Positions 1-7,481 of a DNA stretch of 64,000 nt are shown here, in pieces. The DNA is from Acidobacteriaceae bacterium (GTDB lineage: Bacteria; Acidobacteriota; Terriglobia; Terriglobales; Acidobacteriaceae), in NCBI GenBank assembly GCA_030041435.1, contig JASHNW010000015.1, forward strand, positions 1-64,000, given 5' to 3'. Under the pieces are notes generated by a model. It did not search any database. It saw nothing but the letters and a program-made list of their open reading frames with translations, and had not been told where the DNA came from. How positions within the stretch are numbered: position 1 is the first letter of the stretch; each line of letters begins with the position of its first letter. The position numbers and the translations under genes are program-made.

Positions 1-111
1 GGCGAGGGGGCCGATCTGGGTGGCTTCTTCGCCGAAGTCAATGGCGCCGGGGGGGATGGCGATGTCGAAGGAGACGGGCTCACGTTCGAGATCGAGCAGC
101 GTGATCAGCAT
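1..111 (-). CDS. yceD: DUF177 (YceD-like) protein, N-terminal fragment
   Basis: Partial gene running off the left edge; only the first 37 codons are inside the window. The visible protein begins MLITLLDLEREPVSFDIAIP and continues through a PGAIDFGEE segment. This matches the start of the DUF177/YceD family, where an early PPGxIDF motif is typical. In other bacteria YceD is linked to 23S rRNA accumulation and usually precedes rpmF and fatty-acid genes, which would lie outside this window. An AAGGAG ribosome binding site sits eight bases before the ATG, which fixes the start. Family assignment is moderately secure because so little of the protein is visible. Confidence 0.6.
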   Translation of the reverse strand, partial: MLITLLDLEREPVSFDIAIPPGAIDFGEEATQIGPLA

Positions 112-279
112 GGCGGGAACTCCTTGCGCGTGGGCGGGGGATGCTTTCAGGGTACGAGGAGGGGCGGGGCAGGTCAATGGAGGGCGCGGGATGGCGGATA
201 GGGGGTACTAACCAGCTTCTTTATGGCCTTTTGGTGGGATGGCGTGGGGGTATGCGGAGGATAGAATGACCATCAAACT

Positions 280-423
280 ATGACTCATGTTTCTACCGCT
301 GGCCCACAGCTGGTTGCTGTGCTGGAAATGCACCTGCATGTGATTTGGCCGCGGTTCATCACATCCATGGTGATTCTGGGGAGTATCCTCGGGGCGCTGG
401 TCTATCTGCAGGTGCGGAAGTAG
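280..423 (+). CDS. 47-residue single-pass membrane protein, unknown function
   Basis: A small open frame encodes MTHVSTAGPQLVAVLEMHLH followed by a hydrophobic stretch at about residues 27-43 (ITSMVILGSILGALVYL) and a basic C-terminus VRK. This looks like a single membrane-spanning helix with a cytoplasmic positive tail. Its start codon overlaps the stop of a five-codon frame (ATG at 266, stop at 281-283) that carries a GGAGG site, so translation may be coupled. A strong intrinsic terminator follows 20 bases after the stop, which supports a real transcript. No family is recognised. It is divergent from the DUF177 gene. Confidence 0.45.
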   Translation: MTHVSTAGPQLVAVLEMHLHVIWPRFITSMVILGSILGALVYLQVRK

Positions 424-441
424 GGCGCGCGGGGAAACGGG

Positions 442-481
442 GCAGGCCTGAGGGATGAACCTTCAGGCCTTTCGTGTTTTT
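442..481 (+). repeat. 40-base dispersed repeat, copy A
   Basis: By hand alignment, 34 of 40 bases match copy B at 3983-4022 without gaps. Copy A contains the terminator hairpin described at 444-481. Confidence 0.55.
444..481 (+). terminator. Rho-independent terminator after the small membrane protein
   Basis: An eight-base perfect stem AGGCCTGA / TCAGGCCT (444-451 and 463-470), with two further GC pairs inside, is followed by TTTCGTGTTTTT. It lies between the rightward small gene and the convergent cytochrome gene. The same 40-base sequence recurs imperfectly at 3983-4022. Confidence 0.7.
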
Positions 482-551
482 GGGGCGGAGTGCCGTGGGT
501 TGTGCGGGGCCTGGCGCGCTGATTTTGGAGTGCTGCGAATTTCCCCCTGGT

Positions 552-1640
552 TCATTCACCGGAGGCGATGGCGGCCCGCCCGGCCCTGGGAACGCCGTGG
601 GTGTGGCAATCCGTACACCGGACCCAGTGAATGTTGTGCCTGCTGGCCGGATTGGAGTAGCTGGTGTCCATCTTCTCGACGTCGATGCCGCAGTGAGACA
701 TTTTGGGATGGCAGGTTTTGCAGGAAGCGCGGGCATTCTCGTTGTGGCCCTGGTGGCAGGAGAAGCAGCTCAGGCCTTCGTGGACGCCGAGCGGCGTGCG
801 GTCATCGCCGGATCCCGCCTGGGGTCCCCAGTGGTGGGCAGCGGCCACGGAGCCAGTGTCCGGCTGGCGCGGAGCATGGCACTGATAGCAAATGGCCTGG
901 CGCCGATCGGGGCAGACCTTCACTGGCGTCGCGCCATCGAACAGCTGCGGAAGCGGGAGCTCTGCGGCGGCGAAGTGCATGCGCTCGCGGCGGTCAAAGA
1001 AGGCCAGTGAGTCGTGGACGGGGGAACCGGCGACGGAAATGCGTTCGGCGGGTTTGGTTTCGAGCGAGCCTTCGCGATGAATCCAGTGGCAGGTGAGGCA
1101 GGGCATGGTGGGCTGATCGGCGAAGCCGGCGCGCACCACGCGCCAGGGCCCGGTTGCATTCAGAGGCTGAACCAGATCGCGCACGGAGCCGTCGTAATGC
1201 ATGCCGTGGCAGCGGAGGCAGTCGTCCATCAGCCGGCGCTGCGTATTCTGCTTCGCATCGGTGAAGATCTGACGGTAGGTTGCGCTGTGCGGGCCGGCAT
1301 GCCAGGTGGCGTACTCCTGCTGATGGCATTTTTGGCAGGCCGAGGTCATGGATACGACATCCACATCGCGCAGACGGATCGCTTCCGGACCGGTGCGGCC
1401 GAGATGGACGGCGATGTGGCGCAGCTTTGTGGCGAGGCTCGTATCGTGACAATCGAGGCAGTTCTGGCTGCGGTGCGCTGAGTCGTGCACTCCGCCGACA
1501 TAGGCGGCCATTTCATGGCAACTGGTGCAGCCTGCGCCATGCTGCGAGTCGTAGTACAGAGAAGCTCCGCTGACGCCCGCAGCACCGAGCACCACCGCCG
1601 CAGCGAGGCAGAGCGCGGCGACCCTCAGCAATGCTTTCAT
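552..1640 (-). CDS. Nine-haem c-type cytochrome, membrane-anchored
   Basis: This 362-residue protein starts with a hydrophobic signal/anchor (residues 5-26, ALLRVAALCLAAAVVLGAAG region). It carries nine CXXCH haem motifs: CTSCH (38-42), CLDCH, CQKCH, CLRCH, CLTCH, CYQCH, CFSCH, CKTCH and CTDCH. The pattern resembles NapC/NrfH- or NrfB-like multihaem electron carriers facing the periplasm. Its ATG overlaps the stop codon of the upstream GMC flavoprotein (ATGA), so it is the third gene of a translationally coupled operon and probably accepts electrons from that dehydrogenase. Classical gluconate dehydrogenases use a three-haem cytochrome subunit here, so a nine-haem partner is unusual. The exact multihaem subfamily cannot be settled by eye. 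Confidence 0.85.
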   Translation of the reverse strand: MKALLRVAALCLAAAVVLGAAGVSGASLYYDSQHGAGCTSCHEMAAYVGGVHDSAHRSQNCLDCHDTSLATKLRHIAVHLGRTGPEAIRLRDVDVVSMTSACQKCHQQEYATWHAGPHSATYRQIFTDAKQNTQRRLMDDCLRCHGMHYDGSVRDLVQPLNATGPWRVVRAGFADQPTMPCLTCHWIHREGSLETKPAERISVAGSPVHDSLAFFDRRERMHFAAAELPLPQLFDGATPVKVCPDRRQAICYQCHAPRQPDTGSVAAAHHWGPQAGSGDDRTPLGVHEGLSCFSCHQGHNENARASCKTCHPKMSHCGIDVEKMDTSYSNPASRHNIHWVRCTDCHTHGVPRAGRAAIASGE

Positions 1641-3289
1641 GACCGGAAGCTCGTGCCTTTCCAGCTGCGCAGCAGCGCATCGGAGGCAAAGTAGGCGATG
1701 GCCATGATGGTGAGCACCGGATTGAAACCGCCATTGTTGACGTGAACGCTGCCGTCGATGACGAACACGTTGTCGACGTCGTGGAGCCGGCAGTATCGGT
1801 TCACGACGGAGGCGCGGGGATCGTCGCCCATGCGGCAGGTGCCGGCCTGGTGTTGCCCCGACGATACGATCTCCGGTCTTCCGGCCATCAGCGCCGTCTG
1901 CATGGCTCCGGCCTCTTTGAGCCAGGCTGCGGCGCGTGCAGCCTGCACCTCGCCGATCTCGAAAGTATGGGGATGGCTGTTGCCCTGGAGGCGCGCAACC
2001 GGCAATCCCCATCGGTCCTTTACCCACGGATCGAGGGTCACGCGGCCCTCGGCGGTGGGGATCTGCTGGGTGGGACCCATCACGATGATGGTGCGTCTGT
2101 GCCAGGCGCGCATGGCCTGCTTGTGCCCGGGGCCCCAGCGTGGAGTGCCGGGGGGAAGGCGATCCAGAGTATGGATGGGCAGGCGGATAAACTCATTGGC
2201 CAGCAGACCGCCGCCACACAAGCCAGGAGTCCCGTGGTTGTAGTCGGTGACTGCGATGCTGGCGCCAGGCCCGATATCGTCGTAGGTGTCGAAGTCGAAG
2301 AATCCCAGCGCGCCGGTGTAGTGGTGGCCCTGCAGATTGCGTCCGACCTGGTCGTACCGATTGCCGAGCCCATTGGGGAAAAGGCGGCTCTTCGAGTTCA
2401 GGAGCAGGCGCGCGGACTCGATAGCGCAGGCCGAGACCACCACGATGTCAGACAGCTGCTCCTGGAGCCGGCCGTTCGCGTCGAAATACGAGACGCCGCG
2501 GGCGCGGCCCCGGTTGTCGGTAAGAATTTCCTTCACCATCGACCGGGTGCGCAGCTCGCAATTTCCCGTGGCCAGGGCAGCGGGAATGACCGTATTCTGC
2601 GAGCCATTCTTCGCGTCCACCTCGCAGGCAAAACCGACACACCAGCGGCAGCGCATGCAGGGGCCGCGTCCGTTATAGGGCACGCTGTTGCGGAGCATGG
2701 GAATGGGAAAGGGGTGCAGGCCGAGGCGTTTGGCCGCCGGTTCGAGGATGGCGAACTCCCGGTTGGGAGGAAGCGGAGGCATAGGCAAGCTGCGCCGGCG
2801 CGGGGAGTGAAAGGGAGTGGGGGAATCGTCGCCGGAAACGCCAATCTCGTATTCGGCCTGGTCGTAGAAGGGCTCGAGATCGTCGTAGCCGATGGGCCAG
2901 TCTTCGAGCGAGCTTCCCTCGGGCGCTCCATAGGTCGAGCGCATGCGAAAGTCCTGGGGCAGGAAGCGCCAGGCCATCGCCCCATAACTGAGCGTTCCGC
3001 CGCCCACGCAGGCGGCATTGTTCTGGTACGAGCCTTCGCTGGGCAGCACGATGTGGGCTGCGCCGCGGGCGTCGATCCAGACGCGGGGGTTGCCTTCGTC
3101 CTCCGGGCCGAAGGCGTTGCCGAGCACCGTGGTGCGCTGATTGCGGAGATCGTCTTTGCGGCAATCGGCGGCCGTGTACCACGGGCCGCGCTCCAGCAGC
3201 ACCACGGTGAGCCCGGCGGACGACAACTGCTTTGCGACGATGCCCCCGGCCGCGCCGGCGCCGACGATGACGGCATGCACGCGCTTCAC
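1637..3289 (-). CDS. GMC-family flavoprotein, gluconate dehydrogenase-like large subunit
   Basis: A 550-residue FAD-dependent alcohol/sugar oxidoreductase of the glucose-methanol-choline family. The N-terminus MKRVHAVIVGAGAAGGIVAK carries the GxGxxG dinucleotide fold. A cysteine-rich segment CMRCRWCVGFACEVDAKNGS is typical of gluconate/2-ketogluconate dehydrogenase flavoproteins. Near the C-terminus, HQAGTCRMG and NNGGFNPVLTIMAIA supply the catalytic His and Asn signature. It has no signal of its own and probably rides through the Tat system with the RR-signal-bearing subunit 3 encoded just upstream, whose stop overlaps this ATG. It is expected to oxidise a sugar or sugar acid in the periplasm and pass electrons to the downstream cytochrome. 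The substrate is not predictable. Confidence 0.88.
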   Translation of the reverse strand: MKRVHAVIVGAGAAGGIVAKQLSSAGLTVVLLERGPWYTAADCRKDDLRNQRTTVLGNAFGPEDEGNPRVWIDARGAAHIVLPSEGSYQNNAACVGGGTLSYGAMAWRFLPQDFRMRSTYGAPEGSSLEDWPIGYDDLEPFYDQAEYEIGVSGDDSPTPFHSPRRRSLPMPPLPPNREFAILEPAAKRLGLHPFPIPMLRNSVPYNGRGPCMRCRWCVGFACEVDAKNGSQNTVIPAALATGNCELRTRSMVKEILTDNRGRARGVSYFDANGRLQEQLSDIVVVSACAIESARLLLNSKSRLFPNGLGNRYDQVGRNLQGHHYTGALGFFDFDTYDDIGPGASIAVTDYNHGTPGLCGGGLLANEFIRLPIHTLDRLPPGTPRWGPGHKQAMRAWHRRTIIVMGPTQQIPTAEGRVTLDPWVKDRWGLPVARLQGNSHPHTFEIGEVQAARAAAWLKEAGAMQTALMAGRPEIVSSGQHQAGTCRMGDDPRASVVNRYCRLHDVDNVFVIDGSVHVNNGGFNPVLTIMAIAYFASDALLRSWKGTSFRS

Positions 3290-3801
3290 GAGCGCGGTCC
3301 TTTGCTGAGGTCGTACTGCGCCCTGCCCAGAAGGGGCGGCTGCGACACGCCGAGCATGCGCCAGCTGACGGCGTCGCGATTGCCGCCATGCCGCGGGGAG
3401 CCGTAATAGCCCTCGAGGGTGTGCTTCCTGACCAGATCGAAGAACGCCGCGTTCTGCTGCTCGATGGCCATGACGACCTGCAGCTGCTGCGGCGGCGAGG
3501 CCTGCGCGAGGCGCACACCGCAGCGGGTGGCGCCGATGCTGTCCGCCTGCTCGAGGCCGAGGGCGTAAGCCTTGCGATGACGGCGGTAGTGACGGGCCAG
3601 CTGGCGGTCAATATAGGTGACCACGCCTGCCTGGGAGGCGCTGGGATAGTCGTCCGCAGGAACGATCTGGTCGCAGATGGCGGCCAGGGTTTGCGCCTGG
3701 CGCTCGGTGAGGGATTCCCAGGGCCCGCGGTGCGAGGAACATCCGGCGGCCCATGCAGCGCTCGCCATCGCGCCGGCTGCCATGAACTGCCGCCGCGTCA
3801 T
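3286..3801 (-). CDS. Gluconate 2-dehydrogenase subunit 3 family protein with Tat signal
   Basis: This 171-residue protein starts MTRRQFMAAGAMASAAWAAG, a twin-arginine signal, followed by a Cys that could be lipidated (AGC). The body, LTERQAQTLAAICDQIVPAD and onward, is characteristic of the gluconate 2-dehydrogenase gamma chain, which chaperones the flavoprotein through Tat export. An in-frame ATG at 3828 would add nine residues (MKARQEPGA); neither start has a strong ribosome binding site, so the start nearest the RR motif was chosen. It is the first gene of an operon with the GMC flavoprotein and the nine-haem cytochrome, all joined by ATGA overlaps, and lies about 130 bases downstream of a CRP-type palindrome. 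Confidence 0.82.
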   Translation of the reverse strand: MTRRQFMAAGAMASAAWAAGCSSHRGPWESLTERQAQTLAAICDQIVPADDYPSASQAGVVTYIDRQLARHYRRHRKAYALGLEQADSIGATRCGVRLAQASPPQQLQVVMAIEQQNAAFFDLVRKHTLEGYYGSPRHGGNRDAVSWRMLGVSQPPLLGRAQYDLSKGPRS

Positions 3802-3927
3802 GGCGCCGGGTTCCTGCCTGGCTTTCATCAGCGCCCGCCATTCCGGACATGATTCGCGCGGAGCTTTGGTGCCTGCGCTCGTTCGCGGAGAAGCTGAGGT
3901 CATCCTCCAGCCGACGGCCACTCCTGT

Positions 3928-3945
3928 CTGTGATTCGAGTCACAG
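3928..3945. promoter_or_regulatory. CRP/FNR-type operator (perfect palindrome)
   Basis: CTGTGATTCGAGTCACAG has perfect six-base arms and contains TGTGA-N6-TCACA, identical in layout to the CRP consensus. It lies 127 bases upstream of the chosen start of the dehydrogenase subunit 3 gene, a normal distance for an activator or repressor site. The cognate regulator is not in the window. Confidence 0.6.
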
Positions 3946-3982
3946 GGTGGGGCGGCTGGATGAGGAATCGGGCAGGAAGATC

Positions 3983-4022
3983 GCAGGCCTGAGGGTTGAA
4001 CGCTCAAACCTTTGGTGTTTTT
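3983..4022 (+). repeat. 40-base dispersed repeat, copy B
   Basis: It matches copy A (442-481) at 34 of 40 positions. The changes destroy the long stem of copy A but leave a shorter hairpin, GGTTGA-ACGC-TCAAACC with one bulge, before TTTGGTGTTTTTT. No rightward gene lies upstream, so a terminator role is less obvious than for copy A. Confidence 0.5.
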
Positions 4023-4246
4023 TGCGGATCGCGGCGGCTACCTGGTGGGCGATGGCTCGACTGCATGCCAGGAAATGCGATGGGGCCTGCACGGGCGGCG
4101 CGCTCGCGATTATGGGCTCATTTCATTGACAAGCGCGACGAGCGCAGGCACGGTTGATCCCGGCCGTCCATGTGCCTGTCACGCGGCTCCCGCCTGCCGG
4201 CGGTGGCCAACAAAGGCGGGAATTGCGAGACCGATTGGGTGGGAGA

Positions 4247-4816
4247 CTACTCTGATCGCTCTTTGCGCTCTTCGCGGATGGCATCGATCCAGAGATCGAG
4301 CGTGAGATCCTCCCGCTCCGGACGCGCCATTTGCCAGCGAAGCTCAGTTTGGTAGCGCCGCCGCAGCAGGTCGAGATCGAATGGAATCGTTCGTGCCAGA
4401 TGGCGCACATCGTCGCGATCCCTCTGAATGTTCCTTTCGAGCTTCGAGAGTGCCAGATCGTAGGGATCGAGAGCCATGACGCGCAGGTGCTCGAAGACGC
4501 CCGGAAACATCTCGGTCAGCCGCCTCTCGTAGTCCTCGGGCACGCAGGCGATTCCCGGCCCGACATATTGCAGATAAACTCCGTACTTTCGATGCAGCGG
4601 GCCACCCTGAAAGGCCAGTCTGCTGATGGGCTCGGAAGATTCCGGGGGAGCGATTTCGAGCACATCGACATCTGCGGTCGGTCGTCCCATCCCGTAGAGG
4701 AGCGTCAGCACGAAACCACCTATGCAATCGAGGCGCGTTGTCGTCTCGAGGGCCTCGTCGATTGCGGCAAGAAACGAGCGCCACGGTTCGGTTACGGAGC
4801 TAAGCGGCCCAGGCAA
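4247..4816 (-). CDS. DUF6036-type nucleotidyltransferase, probable TA-module partner
   Basis: This 189-residue protein has IGGFVLTLLYGMGRPTADVD near residues 32-51, the G-[GS]-x9-D-x-D arrangement of a minimal nucleotidyltransferase active site (here T-A-D-V-D). A helical C-terminal half contains ALDPYDLALSKLERNIQRD, typical of DUF6036/AbiEii-like proteins. Its start overlaps the end of the upstream XRE regulator by 17 bases, so the two are co-translated. Paired XRE-nucleotidyltransferase genes often behave as toxin-antitoxin or abortive-infection modules, with the nucleotidyltransferase modifying tRNA or another target. That role is inferred from context only. Confidence 0.65.
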   Translation of the reverse strand: MPGPLSSVTEPWRSFLAAIDEALETTTRLDCIGGFVLTLLYGMGRPTADVDVLEIAPPESSEPISRLAFQGGPLHRKYGVYLQYVGPGIACVPEDYERRLTEMFPGVFEHLRVMALDPYDLALSKLERNIQRDRDDVRHLARTIPFDLDLLRRRYQTELRWQMARPEREDLTLDLWIDAIREERKERSE

Positions 4817-5483
4817 GATGATCCACTGTAAGGTCGGTGAGAAGGTTCCAGTACTCGGCGCTGGCCGGTCGCCTCTGGCGCAGCCACTTCCGCTCGGCCT
4901 CTGTCATCGAATCATGGCAAAGCGTGTCCTCGTTCGCAAGCCTTGAGCGCTCAAGATCTGACTCCACCGCCTCCAACAGCGAACCCGGTTCGGCGGCGGA
5001 CTGCTGTTTGGCGACCTCGCGAGCCAGATGCACGACAAAGCCCAGCCGATTCTGACGGTCATGCACCTTCGCGTGGGATACCAACCACTTCCAGTCGAGG
5101 TCCGCGAACCTGAATGCCAGCCAGGGAAGTGCTTCGACCACCCGGGAATCAAGATCCGGCTCACTCAGCGCGAGGAAGAGGAGCTCGGCCGGATTTCGCT
5201 TCCTGGAGTGGCGCAGGTAAGAAAAGCCAGGATACCCGAGAGCACCGAGCGCGGTTTGAAAATCGGGCAACGATGCGGAGGCATCCTGTGCTTCATGAAG
5301 AGGGAGCGCTGTCGGGGAAGCTTTCAAAACGGAGACGGCCCTGGCCGCAAGTTCAGGAGGGACGGAGCGCCGGCCCTTCTCCATCATGGAGAGATACGCC
5401 TGTGTGACGCCGAGCCGGGCCGCCGTCTTCTGCTGGGTCCAGCCTGCGGTTTGTCTCGCGTCTCTGAGCTCAGGGCCTGTCAT
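4800..5483 (-). CDS. XRE-family helix-turn-helix regulator paired with nucleotidyltransferase
   Basis: A 227-residue protein. Residues 3-55 form a canonical XRE/Cro helix-turn-helix (LRDARQTAGWTQQKTAARLG then VTQAYLSMMEKGRRSVP). The remaining 170 residues form an uncharacterised domain containing LEAVESDLERSRLANEDTL and a tryptophan-rich end. The gene starts 18 bases downstream of an AT-rich perfect palindrome likely bound by its own HTH, which suggests autoregulation as in toxin-antitoxin operons. It overlaps the following nucleotidyltransferase gene. The long C-terminal domain may be the surface that neutralises or recruits the partner. Function beyond DNA binding is inferred. Confidence 0.75.
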   Translation of the reverse strand: MTGPELRDARQTAGWTQQKTAARLGVTQAYLSMMEKGRRSVPPELAARAVSVLKASPTALPLHEAQDASASLPDFQTALGALGYPGFSYLRHSRKRNPAELLFLALSEPDLDSRVVEALPWLAFRFADLDWKWLVSHAKVHDRQNRLGFVVHLAREVAKQQSAAEPGSLLEAVESDLERSRLANEDTLCHDSMTEAERKWLRQRRPASAEYWNLLTDLTVDHLAWAA

Positions 5484-5500
5484 GAGTCAAATCCACAGGT

Positions 5501-5523
5501 AATATAACACATTCTGTTATATT
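5501..5523. promoter_or_regulatory. Palindromic operator of the XRE/nucleotidyltransferase operon
   Basis: AATATAACA-CATTC-TGTTATATT forms two perfect nine-base arms around a five-base spacer. It is strikingly AT-rich for this genome and lies 18-40 bases upstream of the XRE start codon, overlapping a TATATT-like -10 on the minus strand. Confidence 0.7.
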
Positions 5524-5748
5524 TCCTGGAAGCGCGAACGAACAGGCGACAGATTCCACGATTGTCACCGATCCGCCCAGGCGTTACGCAAGGAGCGATT
5601 CGAACACAATGTCGACAGCAGTCAGCCCTCGCCTAACCTCAGATATTGGCAGCAGAACAATGCGCTCATCGAGCCGATCAGCCGGTCCTTTCCGAGGCTC
5701 TGGGGCGCAGCTCTTGCGGCGCGGGCGTTGGGAGGGCTGCCGAGCCGA

Positions 5749-6723
5749 TCAGTAGATGCGGAAGTTGACCTCGATGTCGATGGCGACGGCTACGGGGCGG
5801 CCTTTGTAGAGGGCGGGCTTGAATTTGTACTGGCGGACAGCTTCGAGGGCTTTCTGGTCGAGGCCCATGCCGAGAGGGCGCACGACCCTGGCCTCGCGGG
5901 GATTGCCCTGCGCGTCGACGATGAGGCCGACCACGCAGATGCCCTGGTATTTGGCGCGGCGGGCTTCGTCGGAGAACTCGGGATCGGGCGAGTAGATGAG
6001 GACGGGTGCGGAGACGACGCCGCCGACTTTCATGAGGCCGCCGCCGTAGCCTCCGCCAATGCCGGGGCCGATGCCGTTGCCGCGGCCGTTGCCGATGCCG
6101 CCGCCGGCGCCCGTGCCGAATCCGGAGCCGGAGCCGGAGCCCTGGGCGCCCAGCGCAACCTGCTGTGACTGCGGGATGCCGAGGTTGGGCATCTGCGCAG
6201 CGTCAGGCAGCTTGACCGGCTGGGGCATGACGATCGAAGGCGCAACGGGGAGCTTGGGATGGTCGAGCCGGAGAAGCTGCGGCGGCGCGAGCTGGGTTTT
6301 GCTCATCTGCGGCAGGCGGCCTTTGGAGGCTTCGACGGGGGAGTGGTCGCCTCCGCCGCCTCCGCCGCCCATGGTGTCGCGCAGGGTGAGCGCGGGGATG
6401 GGGGACACGGCTTCGACAGTGGCCAGGGAATTGGCGCGGGTCACTCTGGTGTGCCACTGGCTGAGAGCGAAGAGCAGGAGGAGCGACGCGACCACGGCAT
6501 GGGCGCCGAGCGAGAGCAGGCTGGTCCAGCGGGACTGGGTGCGGAGGCTGAGGCCGGCGAAGGTGGGCACGTACGGCCTGGGCGCGGCGGGCTGGGCGAG
6601 TGCGACGGGCGCGACGAGCTCGCGCAGGCGGGCCTCGACGGCGGGGATCAGCGAGGCCGGGGCTGCTTCGCGGGCGAAGGCGGCCGCAAGGGCCTGTTCG
6701 AGTTCAGCGTCGGTGTCGATCAT
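5749..6723 (-). CDS. TonB-family energy transducer with glycine-rich linker
   Basis: This 324-residue protein has a cytoplasmic N-terminus of about 67 residues, one membrane segment at about 68-89 (LLSLGAHAVVASLLLLFALS) and a long Pro/Gln- and Gly-rich periplasmic linker with a seven-glycine run and GSGSGSGFGTGAGGG. A TonB C-terminal domain follows at about 235-324 (PDPEFSDEARRAKYQGICVV, ending VNFRIY). TonB-like proteins couple proton motive force to outer-membrane receptors such as the one encoded at 25891-29655. The gene follows an ECF sigma factor by 14 bases. Its N-terminal cytoplasmic segment occupies the place where an anti-sigma factor would be expected. Confidence 0.82.
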   Translation of the reverse strand: MIDTDAELEQALAAAFAREAAPASLIPAVEARLRELVAPVALAQPAAPRPYVPTFAGLSLRTQSRWTSLLSLGAHAVVASLLLLFALSQWHTRVTRANSLATVEAVSPIPALTLRDTMGGGGGGGDHSPVEASKGRLPQMSKTQLAPPQLLRLDHPKLPVAPSIVMPQPVKLPDAAQMPNLGIPQSQQVALGAQGSGSGSGFGTGAGGGIGNGRGNGIGPGIGGGYGGGLMKVGGVVSAPVLIYSPDPEFSDEARRAKYQGICVVGLIVDAQGNPREARVVRPLGMGLDQKALEAVRQYKFKPALYKGRPVAVAIDIEVNFRIY

Positions 6724-6737
6724 TGTTTGACCCTCTC

Positions 6738-7253
6738 TTAGCGCAGCACGCGCGTCAGTTTTTCCCGCAGCAGCTGCAGGGTGCGGCGCAGGTGGCTTTT
6801 CACCGTGGCGACGGGCATCCCCAGCAGCTCCGCGATTTCTTCCGGCGTTCGATCCTCCTGGTAGCGCAGCGCGATGACGGCGCGCTGGGTGGCCGGGAGC
6901 GAGGCCACCAGCTGCCGGAGCTGGCGGCTGAGCAAGGGGTCGCCGGGTGCGGCTTCGGCGGCCGGTTCGGGCAGGTCGACGGCGTCCATCGCCACTTCGG
7001 GACGGCGCTCGCGCTGGCGGAGCCGGTCGATGGAGCGGTGCACGGCGGCGCGGCGGAGCCAGTTGGCGATGTGGTCCGGCGACTCGAGTTTGGGGAGCTG
7101 CGCGTGCAGCTCCAGGAACACATCCTGTGCGGCCTCTTCGGCGAGGAAGCGGTCGTTCAGAATGCGCAGGGCGATGCTGAAGACCATGGACTGGTGGTCC
7201 AGCATGAGGTCGCGGAAGGCTTGATCGTGAGCGCTCAGGATGTTGGCCTGCAC
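6738..7253 (-). CDS. ECF-type RNA polymerase sigma factor
   Basis: A 171-residue sigma-70 family protein with region 2 at about 14-80 (FRDLMLDHQSMVFSIALRIL and AEEAAQDVFLELH) and region 4 at about 110-165 (LPATQRAVIALRYQEDRTPE, then EIAELLGMPVATVKSHLRR). It starts with GTG at 7251-7253, with AAGGAA immediately upstream; an internal ATG at 7205 would cut into region 2. It is co-directional with the TonB-like gene. No separate anti-sigma gene is adjacent. The target promoters are unknown. Confidence 0.88.
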   Translation of the reverse strand: MQANILSAHDQAFRDLMLDHQSMVFSIALRILNDRFLAEEAAQDVFLELHAQLPKLESPDHIANWLRRAAVHRSIDRLRQRERRPEVAMDAVDLPEPAAEAAPGDPLLSRQLRQLVASLPATQRAVIALRYQEDRTPEEIAELLGMPVATVKSHLRRTLQLLREKLTRVLR

Positions 7254-7481
7254 TTCCTTCTATGGACGTATACGGCGGGGAAGCGTGGGGAGGATGCAGG
7301 AAGTTGGCGCTCGGCGCAGGCCGGGTGGGAGCCGACGCGGCAGTTCCAGAAAGCTGAGGTAACTTTGCCGGTTCGGTGTGATACTGCCGTGTAGCTGATC
7401 GACCAGTTGGGGCGAGTGTGGTTCAGGGCGCATGAGGGCGGCCGGAGCGGGGCTGCGCTGCGCGCGGGAGGGGTGGATCCA

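Larger units (their letters stand above)
3802..4246. other. Intergenic region upstream of the dehydrogenase operon
   Basis: No convincing gene is seen. It holds the leader of the leftward dehydrogenase operon, the CRP/FNR-like palindrome at 3928-3945 and copy B of the 40-base repeat at 3983-4022. The remainder up to the end of the nucleotidyltransferase gene shows no clear signal. Confidence 0.5.

Noticed and set aside
1742-3406. Long open frame opposite the GMC flavoprotein and subunit 3 genes
   Set aside because: It mirrors the real genes in an antisense frame, has no domain motif and is expected in GC-rich DNA where antisense stops are rare.
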